Shown here: positions 10,675 to 18,020 of the stretch, one piece after another
Layout of the letters: the number at the start of each line of letters is the position of its first letter
Numbering within the stretch: position 1 is the first letter of the stretch
Source of the DNA: JBKEDC01 sp047972995
Lineage (GTDB): Bacteria > Bacteroidota > Bacteroidia > Bacteroidales > Prolixibacteraceae
DNA: 44,781 nt
Direction of reading: 5' to 3'
Assembly (NCBI GenBank): GCA_047972995.1
Contig: JBKEBD010000037.1
Span: forward strand, 1-44,781
The notes under the pieces: model-generated
Databases searched by the model: none
Told to the model about the DNA's origin: nothing
Seen by the model: only the letters and a program-made list of their open reading frames with translations
Made by a program: the position numbers and the translations under genes

Positions 10675-11256
10675 ATGATTGATTTTTGGTTAATTCGCCA
10701 CGGCGAAACAGAAGAAAACATAAACGGAGTATGCCAAGGTCAAACACCGGGCACACTCACCGAGGCAGGCTATCAGCAAGCTGTGCAAGCAGGCGAAACT
10801 TTGCAAAAAATGCAATTCGACACCATTTACAGTAGCGACCTACTACGCACCATGAAAAGCACCGAAGCCGTTGCTCAATTTCAACATAAAGCAAAAATCA
10901 TCTCCACCGAATTGCTTCGCGAGCGATACCTAGCAAGCTGGCAAGGGCTGCCATTCCCCAAAGAATGGGGCTGGGACGATGAAGGCTTACCCGAAGATGC
11001 AGAAACAAGCTTCGACCTAATCGACCGAGTGGCTGAGTTCTTAGATATACTCATCGAAAACAATCGCAATGAAACCGTGCTTGCCATGTCGCATGGCGGA
11101 CTAATTCGTGCATTTTGGACTGTACTCCAAAACGAAGCACCCGATTCTTACTATCAATGGGAAGCACCTAAGAACACCTCAATCAGCCGTTTCCAAATTC
11201 ACGACGACGGACGTGTAGATTGTCTTTTCACCAACTCGGTGGAGCACCTAGGCTAA
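10675..11256 (+). CDS. Histidine phosphatase (phosphoglycerate mutase-like)
   Basis: A 193-residue branch-1 histidine phosphatase. The phosphorylated histidine is in the opening RHG motif (LIRHGETEEN, His9). The second catalytic histidine is in MSHGGLIRAFW, and YSSDLLRTMKSTEAV gives the usual arginine. Relatives include alpha-ribazole phosphatase (CobC) and general sugar-phosphate phosphatases; the substrate cannot be read from sequence. It starts 2 bp after mazG, so the pair form an operon, possibly acting together on nucleotides or phosphometabolites. It is complete. Confidence 0.9.
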   Translation: MIDFWLIRHGETEENINGVCQGQTPGTLTEAGYQQAVQAGETLQKMQFDTIYSSDLLRTMKSTEAVAQFQHKAKIISTELLRERYLASWQGLPFPKEWGWDDEGLPEDAETSFDLIDRVAEFLDILIENNRNETVLAMSHGGLIRAFWTVLQNEAPDSYYQWEAPKNTSISRFQIHDDGRVDCLFTNSVEHLG

Positions 11257-11333
11257 TACATTTGCTCGTTGGGGGGGAGTTAAATAGTAGCATTTCAACA
11301 CAAAATATACGAATCCTATTTTTGTATTTGGTT

Positions 11334-11510
11334 CATTTTTGTTTAAAAAAAGGCTTGGCGACATAGACTTTGCGCTTTTTTGCACAAAAATGGACTTGGT
11401 CGCTTAATCTTGCTTGCATTTTTGTTGTAAAAAAGACTTCGTCGGATGGTCTGACTTGTATTTTTGTTACAAAAAGTAGCGGGCGTTACAGGCTACTTGT
11501 ATTTTTCCAC
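11334..11510. repeat. Degenerate 42-bp tandem repeats
   Basis: Four consecutive units begin at 11334, 11375, 11417 and 11459 with lengths of 41 or 42 bp, and a fifth start at 11500 is cut short. Each opens with (C/T)ATTTTTGTT or a close variant, then an A-run, and ends with CTTG or a variant. The T-run and A-run of a unit can pair as a hairpin. Units opening TATTTTTG also match the TAnnTTTG promoter element. They are too diverged, and lack unique spacers, to be a CRISPR array. Confidence 0.75.
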
Positions 11511-11714
11511 TAAACAAATTGTAATCTTCTGTGTGATAATTCTTTGCAAAAAGTTCAAGCTATATTAAGAGAAAGTGAAGCAGATGCATAGCGCCATACA
11601 ACAAAGCGGCACCACGAAGCTAACCCTCACAATGAGGTGAGCAATAGTTCGTACTTTCAACTTACCCACACACTTAAACTTCGTAAAGTGCAGAATTAGA
11701 AATTAGGGTAAAAT

Positions 11715-11734
11715 CTTATCCGAAACTCAGGTTA
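11715..11734. repeat. Solo copy of the MITE terminal repeat
   Basis: CTTATCCGAAACTCAGGTTA is identical over 20 bp to the right terminal repeat of the small element at 15443-15566. No matching left end is found within about 130 bp upstream, so this is a solo or strongly decayed copy. Confidence 0.8.
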
Positions 11735-11868
11735 GTAAGGTTTCAGTAGAAGTTTTGAAATAAACAGCCTATTGAACAAGTTAAATATATTCTAATCTAA
11801 TTCCGCCAACGGGTTACATTAATTCCTTTCAACAAAAACAACTACCTTAGCAAGCAAAACCAGCCGCC

Positions 11869-12085
11869 ATGAAAAAAATAAACATCAATATCCTCGAAAG
11901 ACACTCCAAAAATACCTAATGGATAACCTCGATACCTTGCAAAAAGGTAGAATAGACCATTCATCAGTACTTGATTGTCTATATAATGAGGTATAAGGGT
12001 CGATTACATCGCACTCTATAGCCATGAAATTACAAAAAAGCTAATCGATCAGGTGATGCAAATACACACAGAGCAAGGGAAATAA
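11869..12085 (+). pseudogene. Broken small gene of unknown family
   Basis: A coding-like trace split over three frames: MKKININILERHSKNT from 11869, then MDNLDTLQKGRIDHSSVLD from 11919, then VDYIALYSHEITKKLIDQVM ending with TAA at 12083-12085. Joined, the pieces make a plausible hydrophilic protein of about 70 residues with two frameshifts. I do not recognise the family. It sits in the decayed region next to the solo transposon end. Confidence 0.45.
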
Positions 12086-12096
12086 CTAATTATAGC

Positions 12097-12104
12097 TATC
12101 TTTG
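12097..12104 (+). promoter_or_regulatory. Candidate -7 promoter element of mnmA
   Basis: TATCTTTG followed by CACGC matches TAnnTTTG and lies 82 bp before the mnmA ATG. There is no TTTG at the ideal distance upstream. Confidence 0.5.
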
Positions 12105-12185
12105 CACGCACAAGTAAAATTGATTTGATATCGCGCAGCAGCTTCGCACTTTGCACGTTGCTACTTCGCACTAAAATAAAAGAAC

Positions 12186-13364
12186 ATGAAAAGAGTAGTT
12201 ATTGGTTTGTCCGGAGGCGTAGATTCTAGCGTAGCAGCCTATCTTTTAAAAGAGCAAGGCTATGAGGTTATTGCGCTTTTCATGATTAATTGGCACGACA
12301 GAACAGGAGCACTAACAGGTCAATGCACATGGGAAGACGATGCCCTAATTGCTGAAATGGTAGCAAAAAAACTCGACATACCCTTTCACATTGTCGACCT
12401 CAGCGAACACTACAAAACGCGCGTGGTGGACTATATGTTTGATGAATACAGCAAAGGTAGAACACCAAACCCCGATGTGCTTTGCAACAGAGAAATCAAA
12501 TTTGATATCTTCATGGATGAGTGCATGAAACACAATGCCGACTTTGTGGCTACGGGGCATTATTGTCAGAAATCGGAGTTTGAACACGAGGGAGAAATGA
12601 TTTATCAGCTACAAGCAGGTGCCGACAACAACAAAGACCAAAGCTACTTCCTTTGTCAGCTCAACCAACATCAACTAAGCAAAGCACTCTTCCCCATTGG
12701 TCATTTACAAAAGCCCGAAGTGCGCAAAATTGCTACCGAGCAAAATCTACCTACTGCCACACGCAAAGACTCGCAAGGTATTTGCTTCGTAGGAAAAGTA
12801 GATTTGCCCACTTTTTTGCAACAACAGCTCGAAGCCAAAACAGGCAATGTCATTGAGGTGCCAGCTACTTTCATGGAGAAAAAGAAAAACATAGAGAAAT
12901 CGCCCGACAATTTCAAAAAGCTTTGCTTCGCCTTCCCTTATAAACCATGGAATGGCAAAGTAATTGGCGAACACCGAGGTGCTCACTTCTATACCATAGG
13001 GCAACGCAAAGGGCTAAATATTGGCGGACACGAGAAACCTCTTTTTGTGCTTGGCACCGACGTGGAACGGAACATTATTTATGTAGGAGAAGGCAGCGAA
13101 CACCCCGGATTGTATCGTTATGGCTTGTTCATGGATACTTCGGAAGTACACTGGATACGAGAAGATTTAAAGATGGACATAGGCGAAGAACGTCACTACG
13201 ATTTGCGCATTCGCTACCGCCAACCGCTAGAAAAAGCCACACTCTACTGTCGTGAAGAAGGCATTTACATTCTCTTCGATGAAGAACAACGCGGTATCAC
13301 TGCAGGGCAATTTGCCGCTTGGTATCAAAATGGCGAATTAATTGGCTCGGGAGCGATAAAATAA
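12186..13364 (+). CDS. mnmA: tRNA-specific 2-thiouridylase MnmA
   Basis: A 392-residue cytosolic enzyme that adds sulfur to C2 of the wobble uridine (U34) of tRNA-Lys, -Glu and -Gln using ATP and a persulfide donor. The N-terminal PP-loop is GLSGGVDSSVAAYL (7-20). The catalytic cysteines are Cys100 in NPDVLCNREIKF and Cys200 in DSQGICFVGK. The C-terminal barrel follows with FYTIGQRKGLNIGG. All key residues are present and the length is slightly above the usual 360-370. mnmD, which acts on the neighbouring C5 side chain of the same U34, is found at 37.2 kb in this window. The gene has its own -7 element and a leader also seen before two other genes. Confidence 0.97.
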   Translation: MKRVVIGLSGGVDSSVAAYLLKEQGYEVIALFMINWHDRTGALTGQCTWEDDALIAEMVAKKLDIPFHIVDLSEHYKTRVVDYMFDEYSKGRTPNPDVLCNREIKFDIFMDECMKHNADFVATGHYCQKSEFEHEGEMIYQLQAGADNNKDQSYFLCQLNQHQLSKALFPIGHLQKPEVRKIATEQNLPTATRKDSQGICFVGKVDLPTFLQQQLEAKTGNVIEVPATFMEKKKNIEKSPDNFKKLCFAFPYKPWNGKVIGEHRGAHFYTIGQRKGLNIGGHEKPLFVLGTDVERNIIYVGEGSEHPGLYRYGLFMDTSEVHWIREDLKMDIGEERHYDLRIRYRQPLEKATLYCREEGIYILFDEEQRGITAGQFAAWYQNGELIGSGAIK

Positions 13365-13365
13365 G

Positions 13366-13510
13366 AAGCCCCCACCTAGCCTCCCCATGTGGGAGGAACA
13401 AAAAAGCACAAAGCATAGTAATACTTGAGCATTTCATAAAATAAAAAAAACAATACCTATATCTTTCAAGAGGTGAAACACTCTCCCCCTTGAGGAGCTG
13501 GAGAGGGCTT
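13366..13510. repeat. REP-like palindromes between mnmA and yicC
   Basis: Two GC-rich palindromic units with AT-rich DNA between them. At 13366-13399 the hairpin is CCTCCCCATGTGGGAGG. At 13481-13510 the unit is CTCTCCCCCTTGAGGAG followed by CTGGAGAGGGC. The same style of sequence recurs at 25861-25893, 25950-25988 and 35015-35050. Confidence 0.65.
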
Positions 13511-13524
13511 AAAAACAAGAAAAC

Positions 13525-14406
13525 ATGATAAAATCAATGACCGGCTACGGAAAAACAGAGTTTGAAAGCTCAAATAAAAAAATCACCGTAGAAGTAAAAT
13601 CACTCAACAGCAAGTCGCTCGATTTAAGCACACGAGTTGCTGCCATTTATCGCGAAAAAGATATTGAAATCCGCAAACTGATTGCCGAAAAAGCACTCCG
13701 CGGGAAAGTTGAATTTTCGCTCTACATTGAATCGCTTGGAGGAACAGGCAAAAGCGTTATCAACACCGAAGCGGTAAAAGCCCATTTCGAACAACTTCAA
13801 TCGGTGAGTAATGAAGTCGGCATTGCAAACAACGATGTGCAGCTATTAGTTGCCACACTAAAACTACCCGATGCGCTCAAAACTGAGCTTGAAAGTATCG
13901 ACGAGAACGAATGGATAACCATTCATGCTAAAATTATAGAAACCCTCGATGCGCTCGACAATTTCCGCACGCAAGAAGGCGTTTCGCTTGAAAACGATTT
14001 GCGCAGCAACATCGAGCGTATTATGCAACTCCTCGAAGAAGCAAAACCTTTTGAAGAACAACGCATCGCCAATGTGAAACAACGCTTAACCGACGGACTG
14101 AAAGATCTTGAACAAAAAGGCAAAGTCGACCAAAATCGCTACGAGCAAGAGCTTATTTTCTACATTGAAAAACTCGACGTAAACGAAGAAAAAGTGCGTT
14201 TGGCTCAACATTGCAGCTACTTTCTCGAAACCATGGACAGCAACGAAGACGGTGTGGGCAAGAAGCTCGGATTCATTGCCCAAGAAATAGGACGAGAAAT
14301 CAACACCCTTGGCAGCAAGTCAAACGAAAGCAATATGCAACGCATCGTGGTGCAAATGAAAGACTCATTGGAACGAATTAAAGAACAAGTGTTGAATGTG
14401 TTGTAG
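13525..14406 (+). CDS. yicC: YicC-family endoribonuclease
   Basis: A 293-residue cytosolic protein opening with the family hallmark MIKSMTGYG(K), a YicC N-terminal domain (about 1-155), and a C-terminal DUF1732 domain. The latter ends with KLGFIAQEIGREINTLGSKS, the conserved acidic/arginine block. YicC/YloC proteins are metal-dependent endoribonucleases. E. coli YicC promotes decay of the small RNA RyhB together with PNPase. Conserved order in Bacteroidetes is yicC, gmk, nadD, and that order holds here. A broken dinD sits between yicC and gmk, an insertion in this otherwise compact cluster. Confidence 0.93.
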   Translation: MIKSMTGYGKTEFESSNKKITVEVKSLNSKSLDLSTRVAAIYREKDIEIRKLIAEKALRGKVEFSLYIESLGGTGKSVINTEAVKAHFEQLQSVSNEVGIANNDVQLLVATLKLPDALKTELESIDENEWITIHAKIIETLDALDNFRTQEGVSLENDLRSNIERIMQLLEEAKPFEEQRIANVKQRLTDGLKDLEQKGKVDQNRYEQELIFYIEKLDVNEEKVRLAQHCSYFLETMDSNEDGVGKKLGFIAQEIGREINTLGSKSNESNMQRIVVQMKDSLERIKEQVLNVL

Positions 14407-14437
14407 ATAATTACCATTAACAAGCCACCTCAACAAC

Positions 14438-14872
14438 ATGACAAAAACACACAAAAAAGCGGACAAAGCATCTTCGAACAAATCAGAAAAAGGATGGCGA
14501 AGGAAATGAATTTTGGAGTGCCAGAGACATGGCCAAAGTTTTGAAATACTCAGAGTATCGCCATTTCACGCCTGTCGTTAATCGTGTAAAAGAAGCTTGC
14601 AATAATAGCGGATTTTCAATAGCCGATCATTTCGAGGATACCCTCGAAATGATCACAACAGGAAAAACAGCACAAAGAGAAGTTGAAAGCGTTAAACTTT
14701 CACGCTACGTATGTTATCTAATTGTTCAAAATGCCCACCCTAACAGTTAAGAGGCACCATGCCTGAGGATTTACCAACCGAGGAAAGTGTCAAAAAACTA
14801 GGGCGAGAAACCGCTAGCGAGGAAAAGAAAATCAAAAAAACAACAACTAAATTTCAGAATCATGAAAGGTAA
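14438..14872 (+). pseudogene. dinD: DNA-damage-inducible protein D (DinD), broken and internally deleted
   Basis: Pieces of DinD are spread over several frames. MTKTHKKADK (from 14438) is followed after a frameshift by SIFEQIRK, then after another by DGEGNEFWSARDMAKVLKYS, YRHFTPVVNRVKEACNNSG and KLSRYVCYLIVQNAHPNS, ending at a stop at 14748-14750. These match E. coli DinD, which has GYSEYRHFIPVLTRAKEAC and LSRYACYLVVQNGDP. Right after that stop, the DinD C-terminus appears (TMPEDLPTEESVKKLGRE), ending at TAA 14870-14872. About half of the gene, the middle, has therefore been deleted. The intact relative is a LexA-regulated protein that inhibits RecA strand exchange. This copy overlaps the gmk start by 11 bp and cannot make the full protein. 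Confidence 0.85.
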
Positions 14873-15431
14873 ACTCATAATATTTTCTGCCCCATCGGGT
14901 TCAGGCAAAACAACCATTGTAAAACATTTGCTGAAGCAAGACTTAGGACTCGAATTCTCAATTTCAGCCACAAGCCGTGCACCTCGACACACCGAAACAC
15001 ATGGCAAAGACTATTATTTCTTATCGCCCGAAGAATTTAAATCCAAGGTAGATGCCGACGAGTTTCTCGAGTGGGAAGAAGTTTACCAAGGCACTTGCTA
15101 CGGCACGCTGAAAGCAGAAGTAGAGCGCATAACAGCCCAAGGCAAACACGTACTCTTCGATGTAGATGTGGTGGGCGGTGTCAATATTAAACAATATTAT
15201 GGCGAGGAAGCTTTAGCAGTCTTCGTGCAACCACCTTCAGTGGAGGAACTTGAACGCCGACTAACTGGTCGTGACACCGATTCTGCCGAAGTAATTCAGA
15301 AACGCATCGATAAGGCTGAATATGAATTAAGCTTTGCACCCAAATTCGACTATGTGCTAGTAAACGACCAGCTAGAAGTAGCTTTGAAAGAAGCAGGAGA
15401 AGTCATCAACGACTTTGTCAGTAGAAATTAA
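14862..15431 (+). CDS. gmk: Guanylate kinase
   Basis: A 189-residue cytosolic kinase that phosphorylates GMP to GDP with ATP, essential for GTP supply. The P-loop is SAPSGSGKTTIVK (7-19). The GMP-binding segment is SATSRAPRHTETHGKDYYFL and the lid ends in RLTGRDTDSAEVIQKR. The length is standard. The ATG at 14862 falls inside the last codons of the dinD remnant, so transcription probably comes from yicC upstream or from the remnant's own promoter. Confidence 0.97.
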   Translation: MKGKLIIFSAPSGSGKTTIVKHLLKQDLGLEFSISATSRAPRHTETHGKDYYFLSPEEFKSKVDADEFLEWEEVYQGTCYGTLKAEVERITAQGKHVLFDVDVVGGVNIKQYYGEEALAVFVQPPSVEELERRLTGRDTDSAEVIQKRIDKAEYELSFAPKFDYVLVNDQLEVALKEAGEVINDFVSRN

Positions 15432-15442
15432 ATTTAAGATAT

Positions 15443-15566
15443 TAACCTGGGTTTCGGATAAGATTTTGCCTCAGGGTGTTCTGCTCAAAAACAGAACAAA
15501 AGGCTTCTAAGTGCAACTATTCTTGAAATAAATCCTGTGGTGAAAGCTTATCCGAAACTCAGGTTA
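15443..15566. mobile_element. MITE-like element, 124 bp with 20-bp terminal inverted repeats
   Basis: The left end TAACCTGGGTTTCGGATAAG (15443-15462) and right end CTTATCCGAAACTCAGGTTA (15547-15566) are inverted copies with one mismatch. Between them is non-coding DNA with an internal hairpin (TGTTCTG ... CAGAACA). It has no transposase and sits in the gap between gmk and nadD. A 20-bp exact copy of the right end recurs at 11715-11734. This is the form of a non-autonomous transposon, although no clear target-site duplication is visible and a repeated hairpin regulatory element remains possible. Confidence 0.65.
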
Positions 15567-15585
15567 TTAGCAAATGACACTAGCG

Positions 15586-15593
15586 TACTTTTG
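15586..15593 (+). promoter_or_regulatory. Candidate -7 promoter element of nadD
   Basis: TACTTTTG matches TAnnTTTG and lies 27 bp before the nadD ATG and just outside the MITE-like element. If that element replaced upstream DNA, nadD would still keep its -7 region. Confidence 0.5.
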
Positions 15594-15619
15594 TACTCTA
15601 GTGCTTGTGTATTTAAAAG

Positions 15620-16213
15620 ATGAAAATAGGTTTATACTTTGGCACGTTCAATCCCGTGCATATCGGACACTTGGCAATTGCCAACTATATGTTGGAATTC
15701 ACCGAGCTTGATCGCGTGTGGTTTATCATCTCGCCACAAAGTCCGTTTAAGCAAAAACAAAATTTGCTCGACAATTACCAACGCCTTGAAATGGTGTATC
15801 GTGCCATCGATGGAAACCACCACTATAAAGCTAGCGACATCGAGTTTAAACTCCCCATCCCTTCCTACACTGTCGACACACTCGCCCACCTTACCGAACA
15901 GCATACCGAACACGAGTTTTACCTCATTATGGGTGAAGACAATTTGCAATACCTCCACAAGTGGAAGAATTATGAAGTAATTCTAAAACACCACCATATC
16001 ATAGCCTATCCTCGTCCGGGTAGCCATACACCTGTAGAATTTCAAAACCATCCTCACATTCAAAAAGTAGATGCTCCACTTATGGAACTTTCATCATCCT
16101 TCATTAGAAATGCCATTGCTGAAGGTAAAGATGTGCAACACTTTCTTCCCCATGAAACATGGAAATATCTGAGTGAAATGAATTTCTACAAATATCGTCA
16201 AGCACAATTTTAG
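15620..16213 (+). CDS. nadD: Nicotinate-nucleotide adenylyltransferase
   Basis: A 197-residue enzyme of the nucleotidyltransferase alpha/beta-phosphodiesterase superfamily that joins nicotinate mononucleotide and ATP to give deamido-NAD, the penultimate step of NAD synthesis. The nucleotide-binding motif is GLYFGTFNPVHIGHL (4-18) with the HxGH signature. The second motif is SSSFIRNAIAEG near 170, and IMGEDNLQYLHKWKNYE is typical of NadD. The length is normal. It follows gmk, separated by the MITE-like element and its own -7 sequence. Confidence 0.95.
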   Translation: MKIGLYFGTFNPVHIGHLAIANYMLEFTELDRVWFIISPQSPFKQKQNLLDNYQRLEMVYRAIDGNHHYKASDIEFKLPIPSYTVDTLAHLTEQHTEHEFYLIMGEDNLQYLHKWKNYEVILKHHHIIAYPRPGSHTPVEFQNHPHIQKVDAPLMELSSSFIRNAIAEGKDVQHFLPHETWKYLSEMNFYKYRQAQF

Positions 16214-16395
16214 CCTTTGGTATTTTTCATCACGTTCCCTAACTGTTTATAATACGCATCTTTACGATTAGGGCTCTATAACTTCTAATTATCTAAAATC
16301 TTGTTAATATGATCAAAACAAAAGAATTCATTTAATCTCATATCCTACAAACACTTACATTAACAAATCAAGTTCCAAGCAAAGCTATTTTTAGA

Positions 16396-16415
16396 AATTG
16401 CAATCGATTGCAATT
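16396..16415. promoter_or_regulatory. 20-bp perfect palindrome, LacI-family-like operator of the pectin cluster
   Basis: AATTGCAATCGATTGCAATT is a perfect 20-bp palindrome with a central CG, the style of operators bound by LacI/GalR-family repressors. It directly abuts the TTG of the promoter (16414-16416) upstream of the polygalacturonase gene, so a bound protein would block RNA polymerase. No such regulator is encoded in the window. Confidence 0.6.
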
Positions 16416-16444
16416 GGAATATTTCAATCCAAAGACTACATTTG
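16414..16444 (+). promoter_or_regulatory. Promoter of the polygalacturonase gene
   Basis: TTG (16414-16416), a 20-bp spacer, then TACATTTG (16437-16444), close to the Bacteroidetes consensus. The leader to the chosen ATG is about 35 nt. Confidence 0.55.
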
Positions 16445-16484
16445 TGTTAACTTAAGATTTAAGAATAATCAATTTAATATACAC

Positions 16485-17912
16485 ATGAGAACAATTAAAG
16501 TATTTGTAGCACTTTTAGTGCTATCGCTGAGCAGCGCTTCAGCCTATGCCATTCAAGATGAGAAGAAGTGGGCAGAAATTTATGAAATTATCGACAACAT
16601 CAATACACCTAGCTTCCCCGATGCTACCTATCTAATTACTGATTTTGGAGCTGTTGGCGATGGAGAAACGCTTAACACACAAGCGATCAACAAAGCTATT
16701 GAAGTATGTAGTTTCAATGGTGGTGGTACTGTAATTGTACCTAAAGGCGTATTCCTTACAGGTGCTGTACATTTGAAAAACGATGTAAACTTGCACGTAA
16801 CAGAAAATGCAACATTGAAATTCTCTACCAATCCTGCCGACTATCTTCCTTTAGTTTACACACGCTGGGAAGGTAACGACGTCATGAATTACTCTCCATT
16901 AATCTATGCCAACGGACAAACCAACATTGCAGTAACAGGAAAAGGAACACTCGATGGTTCGGGAAGCAACGACGCTTGGTGGCCTTGGAAAGGGAAAACA
17001 GACTATGGTTGGAAAGAAGGAACACCTAGTCAGCTCGACAAAGGCGTAGGTCGTGAAGCTCTTGATGCATGGGAAAAAGCCGAAGCTCCTCTTTTCGAGC
17101 GCCGTGCTGGCGATGGATACTACTTGCGCCCTCAATTTGTAAGTGTAATCAATTGCTACCGATTCCTTTTGGAAGATGTGAAAATTATCAATTCTCCATT
17201 CTGGGTAGTAAATCCAATTTTAACAAAAGACGTGATTGTACGTGGCATTCACATTGAAAGTCTAGGACCAAACTCTGATGGTTGCGATCCTGAATCATGT
17301 AAAAACGTGTTGATTGAAAACTGTATCTTCGACACGGGTGACGACTGTATTGCATTGAAGTCTGGTCGTAATTCTGATGGTAGAAAACCAAACGTGCCTG
17401 TAGAAAATGTACTTATCCGCAACTGTAAAATGCTTGAAGGACACGGTGGAGTAGTGCTTGGTAGCGAAATTTCGGCTGGATGTATCAATATCTTTGCTGA
17501 AAACTGCGAGATGAGCAGCCCCGACCTAGACCGTGCTGTACGTTTGAAAACCAACAGCCATCGTGGCGGTATCACAGATGGAGTGTACATTAGAAACATT
17601 GAGGTTGGTCAGGTGAAAGATGCTGTAGTTCGCATCAACTGCTCTTACGACCTTGGCAGTGAAGGTGGTGAAGGAAACTACCTCCCAATGGTGCGCAATG
17701 TATATATCTCAAACATTAATGCCGACATGACCGGCAAGAAACAAGCAAAATATGGCTTAAGATTAGTTGGTATTAAAGGTGAAAATGCCGTTGAAAATAT
17801 CTACATTAGCAACTGTAATTTCAAAGGCGTTGAAAAAATTAGCGATATCAAGAATATTAAAAACCTAAATTTTGAGAACGTAACAATCAACGGTAAAGAA
17901 GTAAAGAAATAA
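16485..17912 (+). CDS. Glycoside hydrolase family 28 polygalacturonase
   Basis: A secreted right-handed beta-helix enzyme of 475 residues that hydrolyses alpha-1,4-galacturonosyl bonds in pectin. An upstream in-frame ATG at 16398 lies inside the operator, so the start at 16485 is chosen. It gives a clean signal peptide (MRTIKVFVALLVLSLSSASAYA). GH28 catalytic motifs are present: NSDGCDP (the NxD motif), DTGDDCIALKSG (paired aspartates), EGHGGVVLGSE (the GHG histidine) and RLKTNS (the RIK motif). Substrate variants such as exo-polygalacturonase or rhamnogalacturonan hydrolase cannot be told apart here. It leads a cluster with a DUF4861 protein and two esterases, as in pectin utilisation loci. 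Confidence 0.93.
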   Translation: MRTIKVFVALLVLSLSSASAYAIQDEKKWAEIYEIIDNINTPSFPDATYLITDFGAVGDGETLNTQAINKAIEVCSFNGGGTVIVPKGVFLTGAVHLKNDVNLHVTENATLKFSTNPADYLPLVYTRWEGNDVMNYSPLIYANGQTNIAVTGKGTLDGSGSNDAWWPWKGKTDYGWKEGTPSQLDKGVGREALDAWEKAEAPLFERRAGDGYYLRPQFVSVINCYRFLLEDVKIINSPFWVVNPILTKDVIVRGIHIESLGPNSDGCDPESCKNVLIENCIFDTGDDCIALKSGRNSDGRKPNVPVENVLIRNCKMLEGHGGVVLGSEISAGCINIFAENCEMSSPDLDRAVRLKTNSHRGGITDGVYIRNIEVGQVKDAVVRINCSYDLGSEGGEGNYLPMVRNVYISNINADMTGKKQAKYGLRLVGIKGENAVENIYISNCNFKGVEKISDIKNIKNLNFENVTINGKEVKK

Positions 17913-18020
17913 TAGAAATTACGAATAACAGAGTCGCTTGCTTACTTGTACATTCTTGTGCTTGTATGCAAGCGTGCTTCGTATTTCGCTCTTTGCAACT
18001 TCACACTAAATAACAAAAAA

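Larger units (their letters stand above)
11257..12185. other. Gene-poor decayed region between the phosphatase gene and mnmA
   Basis: About 930 bp without an intact gene. In order it holds a 42-bp tandem repeat block (11334-11510), a featureless segment, one solo copy of a 20-bp transposon-like end (11715-11734), a broken small gene (11869-12085), the mnmA -7 element TATCTTTG (12097-12104), and a leader segment shared with other genes (12163-12181). Confidence 0.7.

Noticed and set aside
11334..11510. CRISPR array
   Set aside because: The units are contiguous, diverge along their whole length and lack unique spacers.
16398..16484. Upstream start codon for the polygalacturonase gene
   Set aside because: It falls within the palindrome and promoter, and it would bury the signal peptide; 16485 is better.
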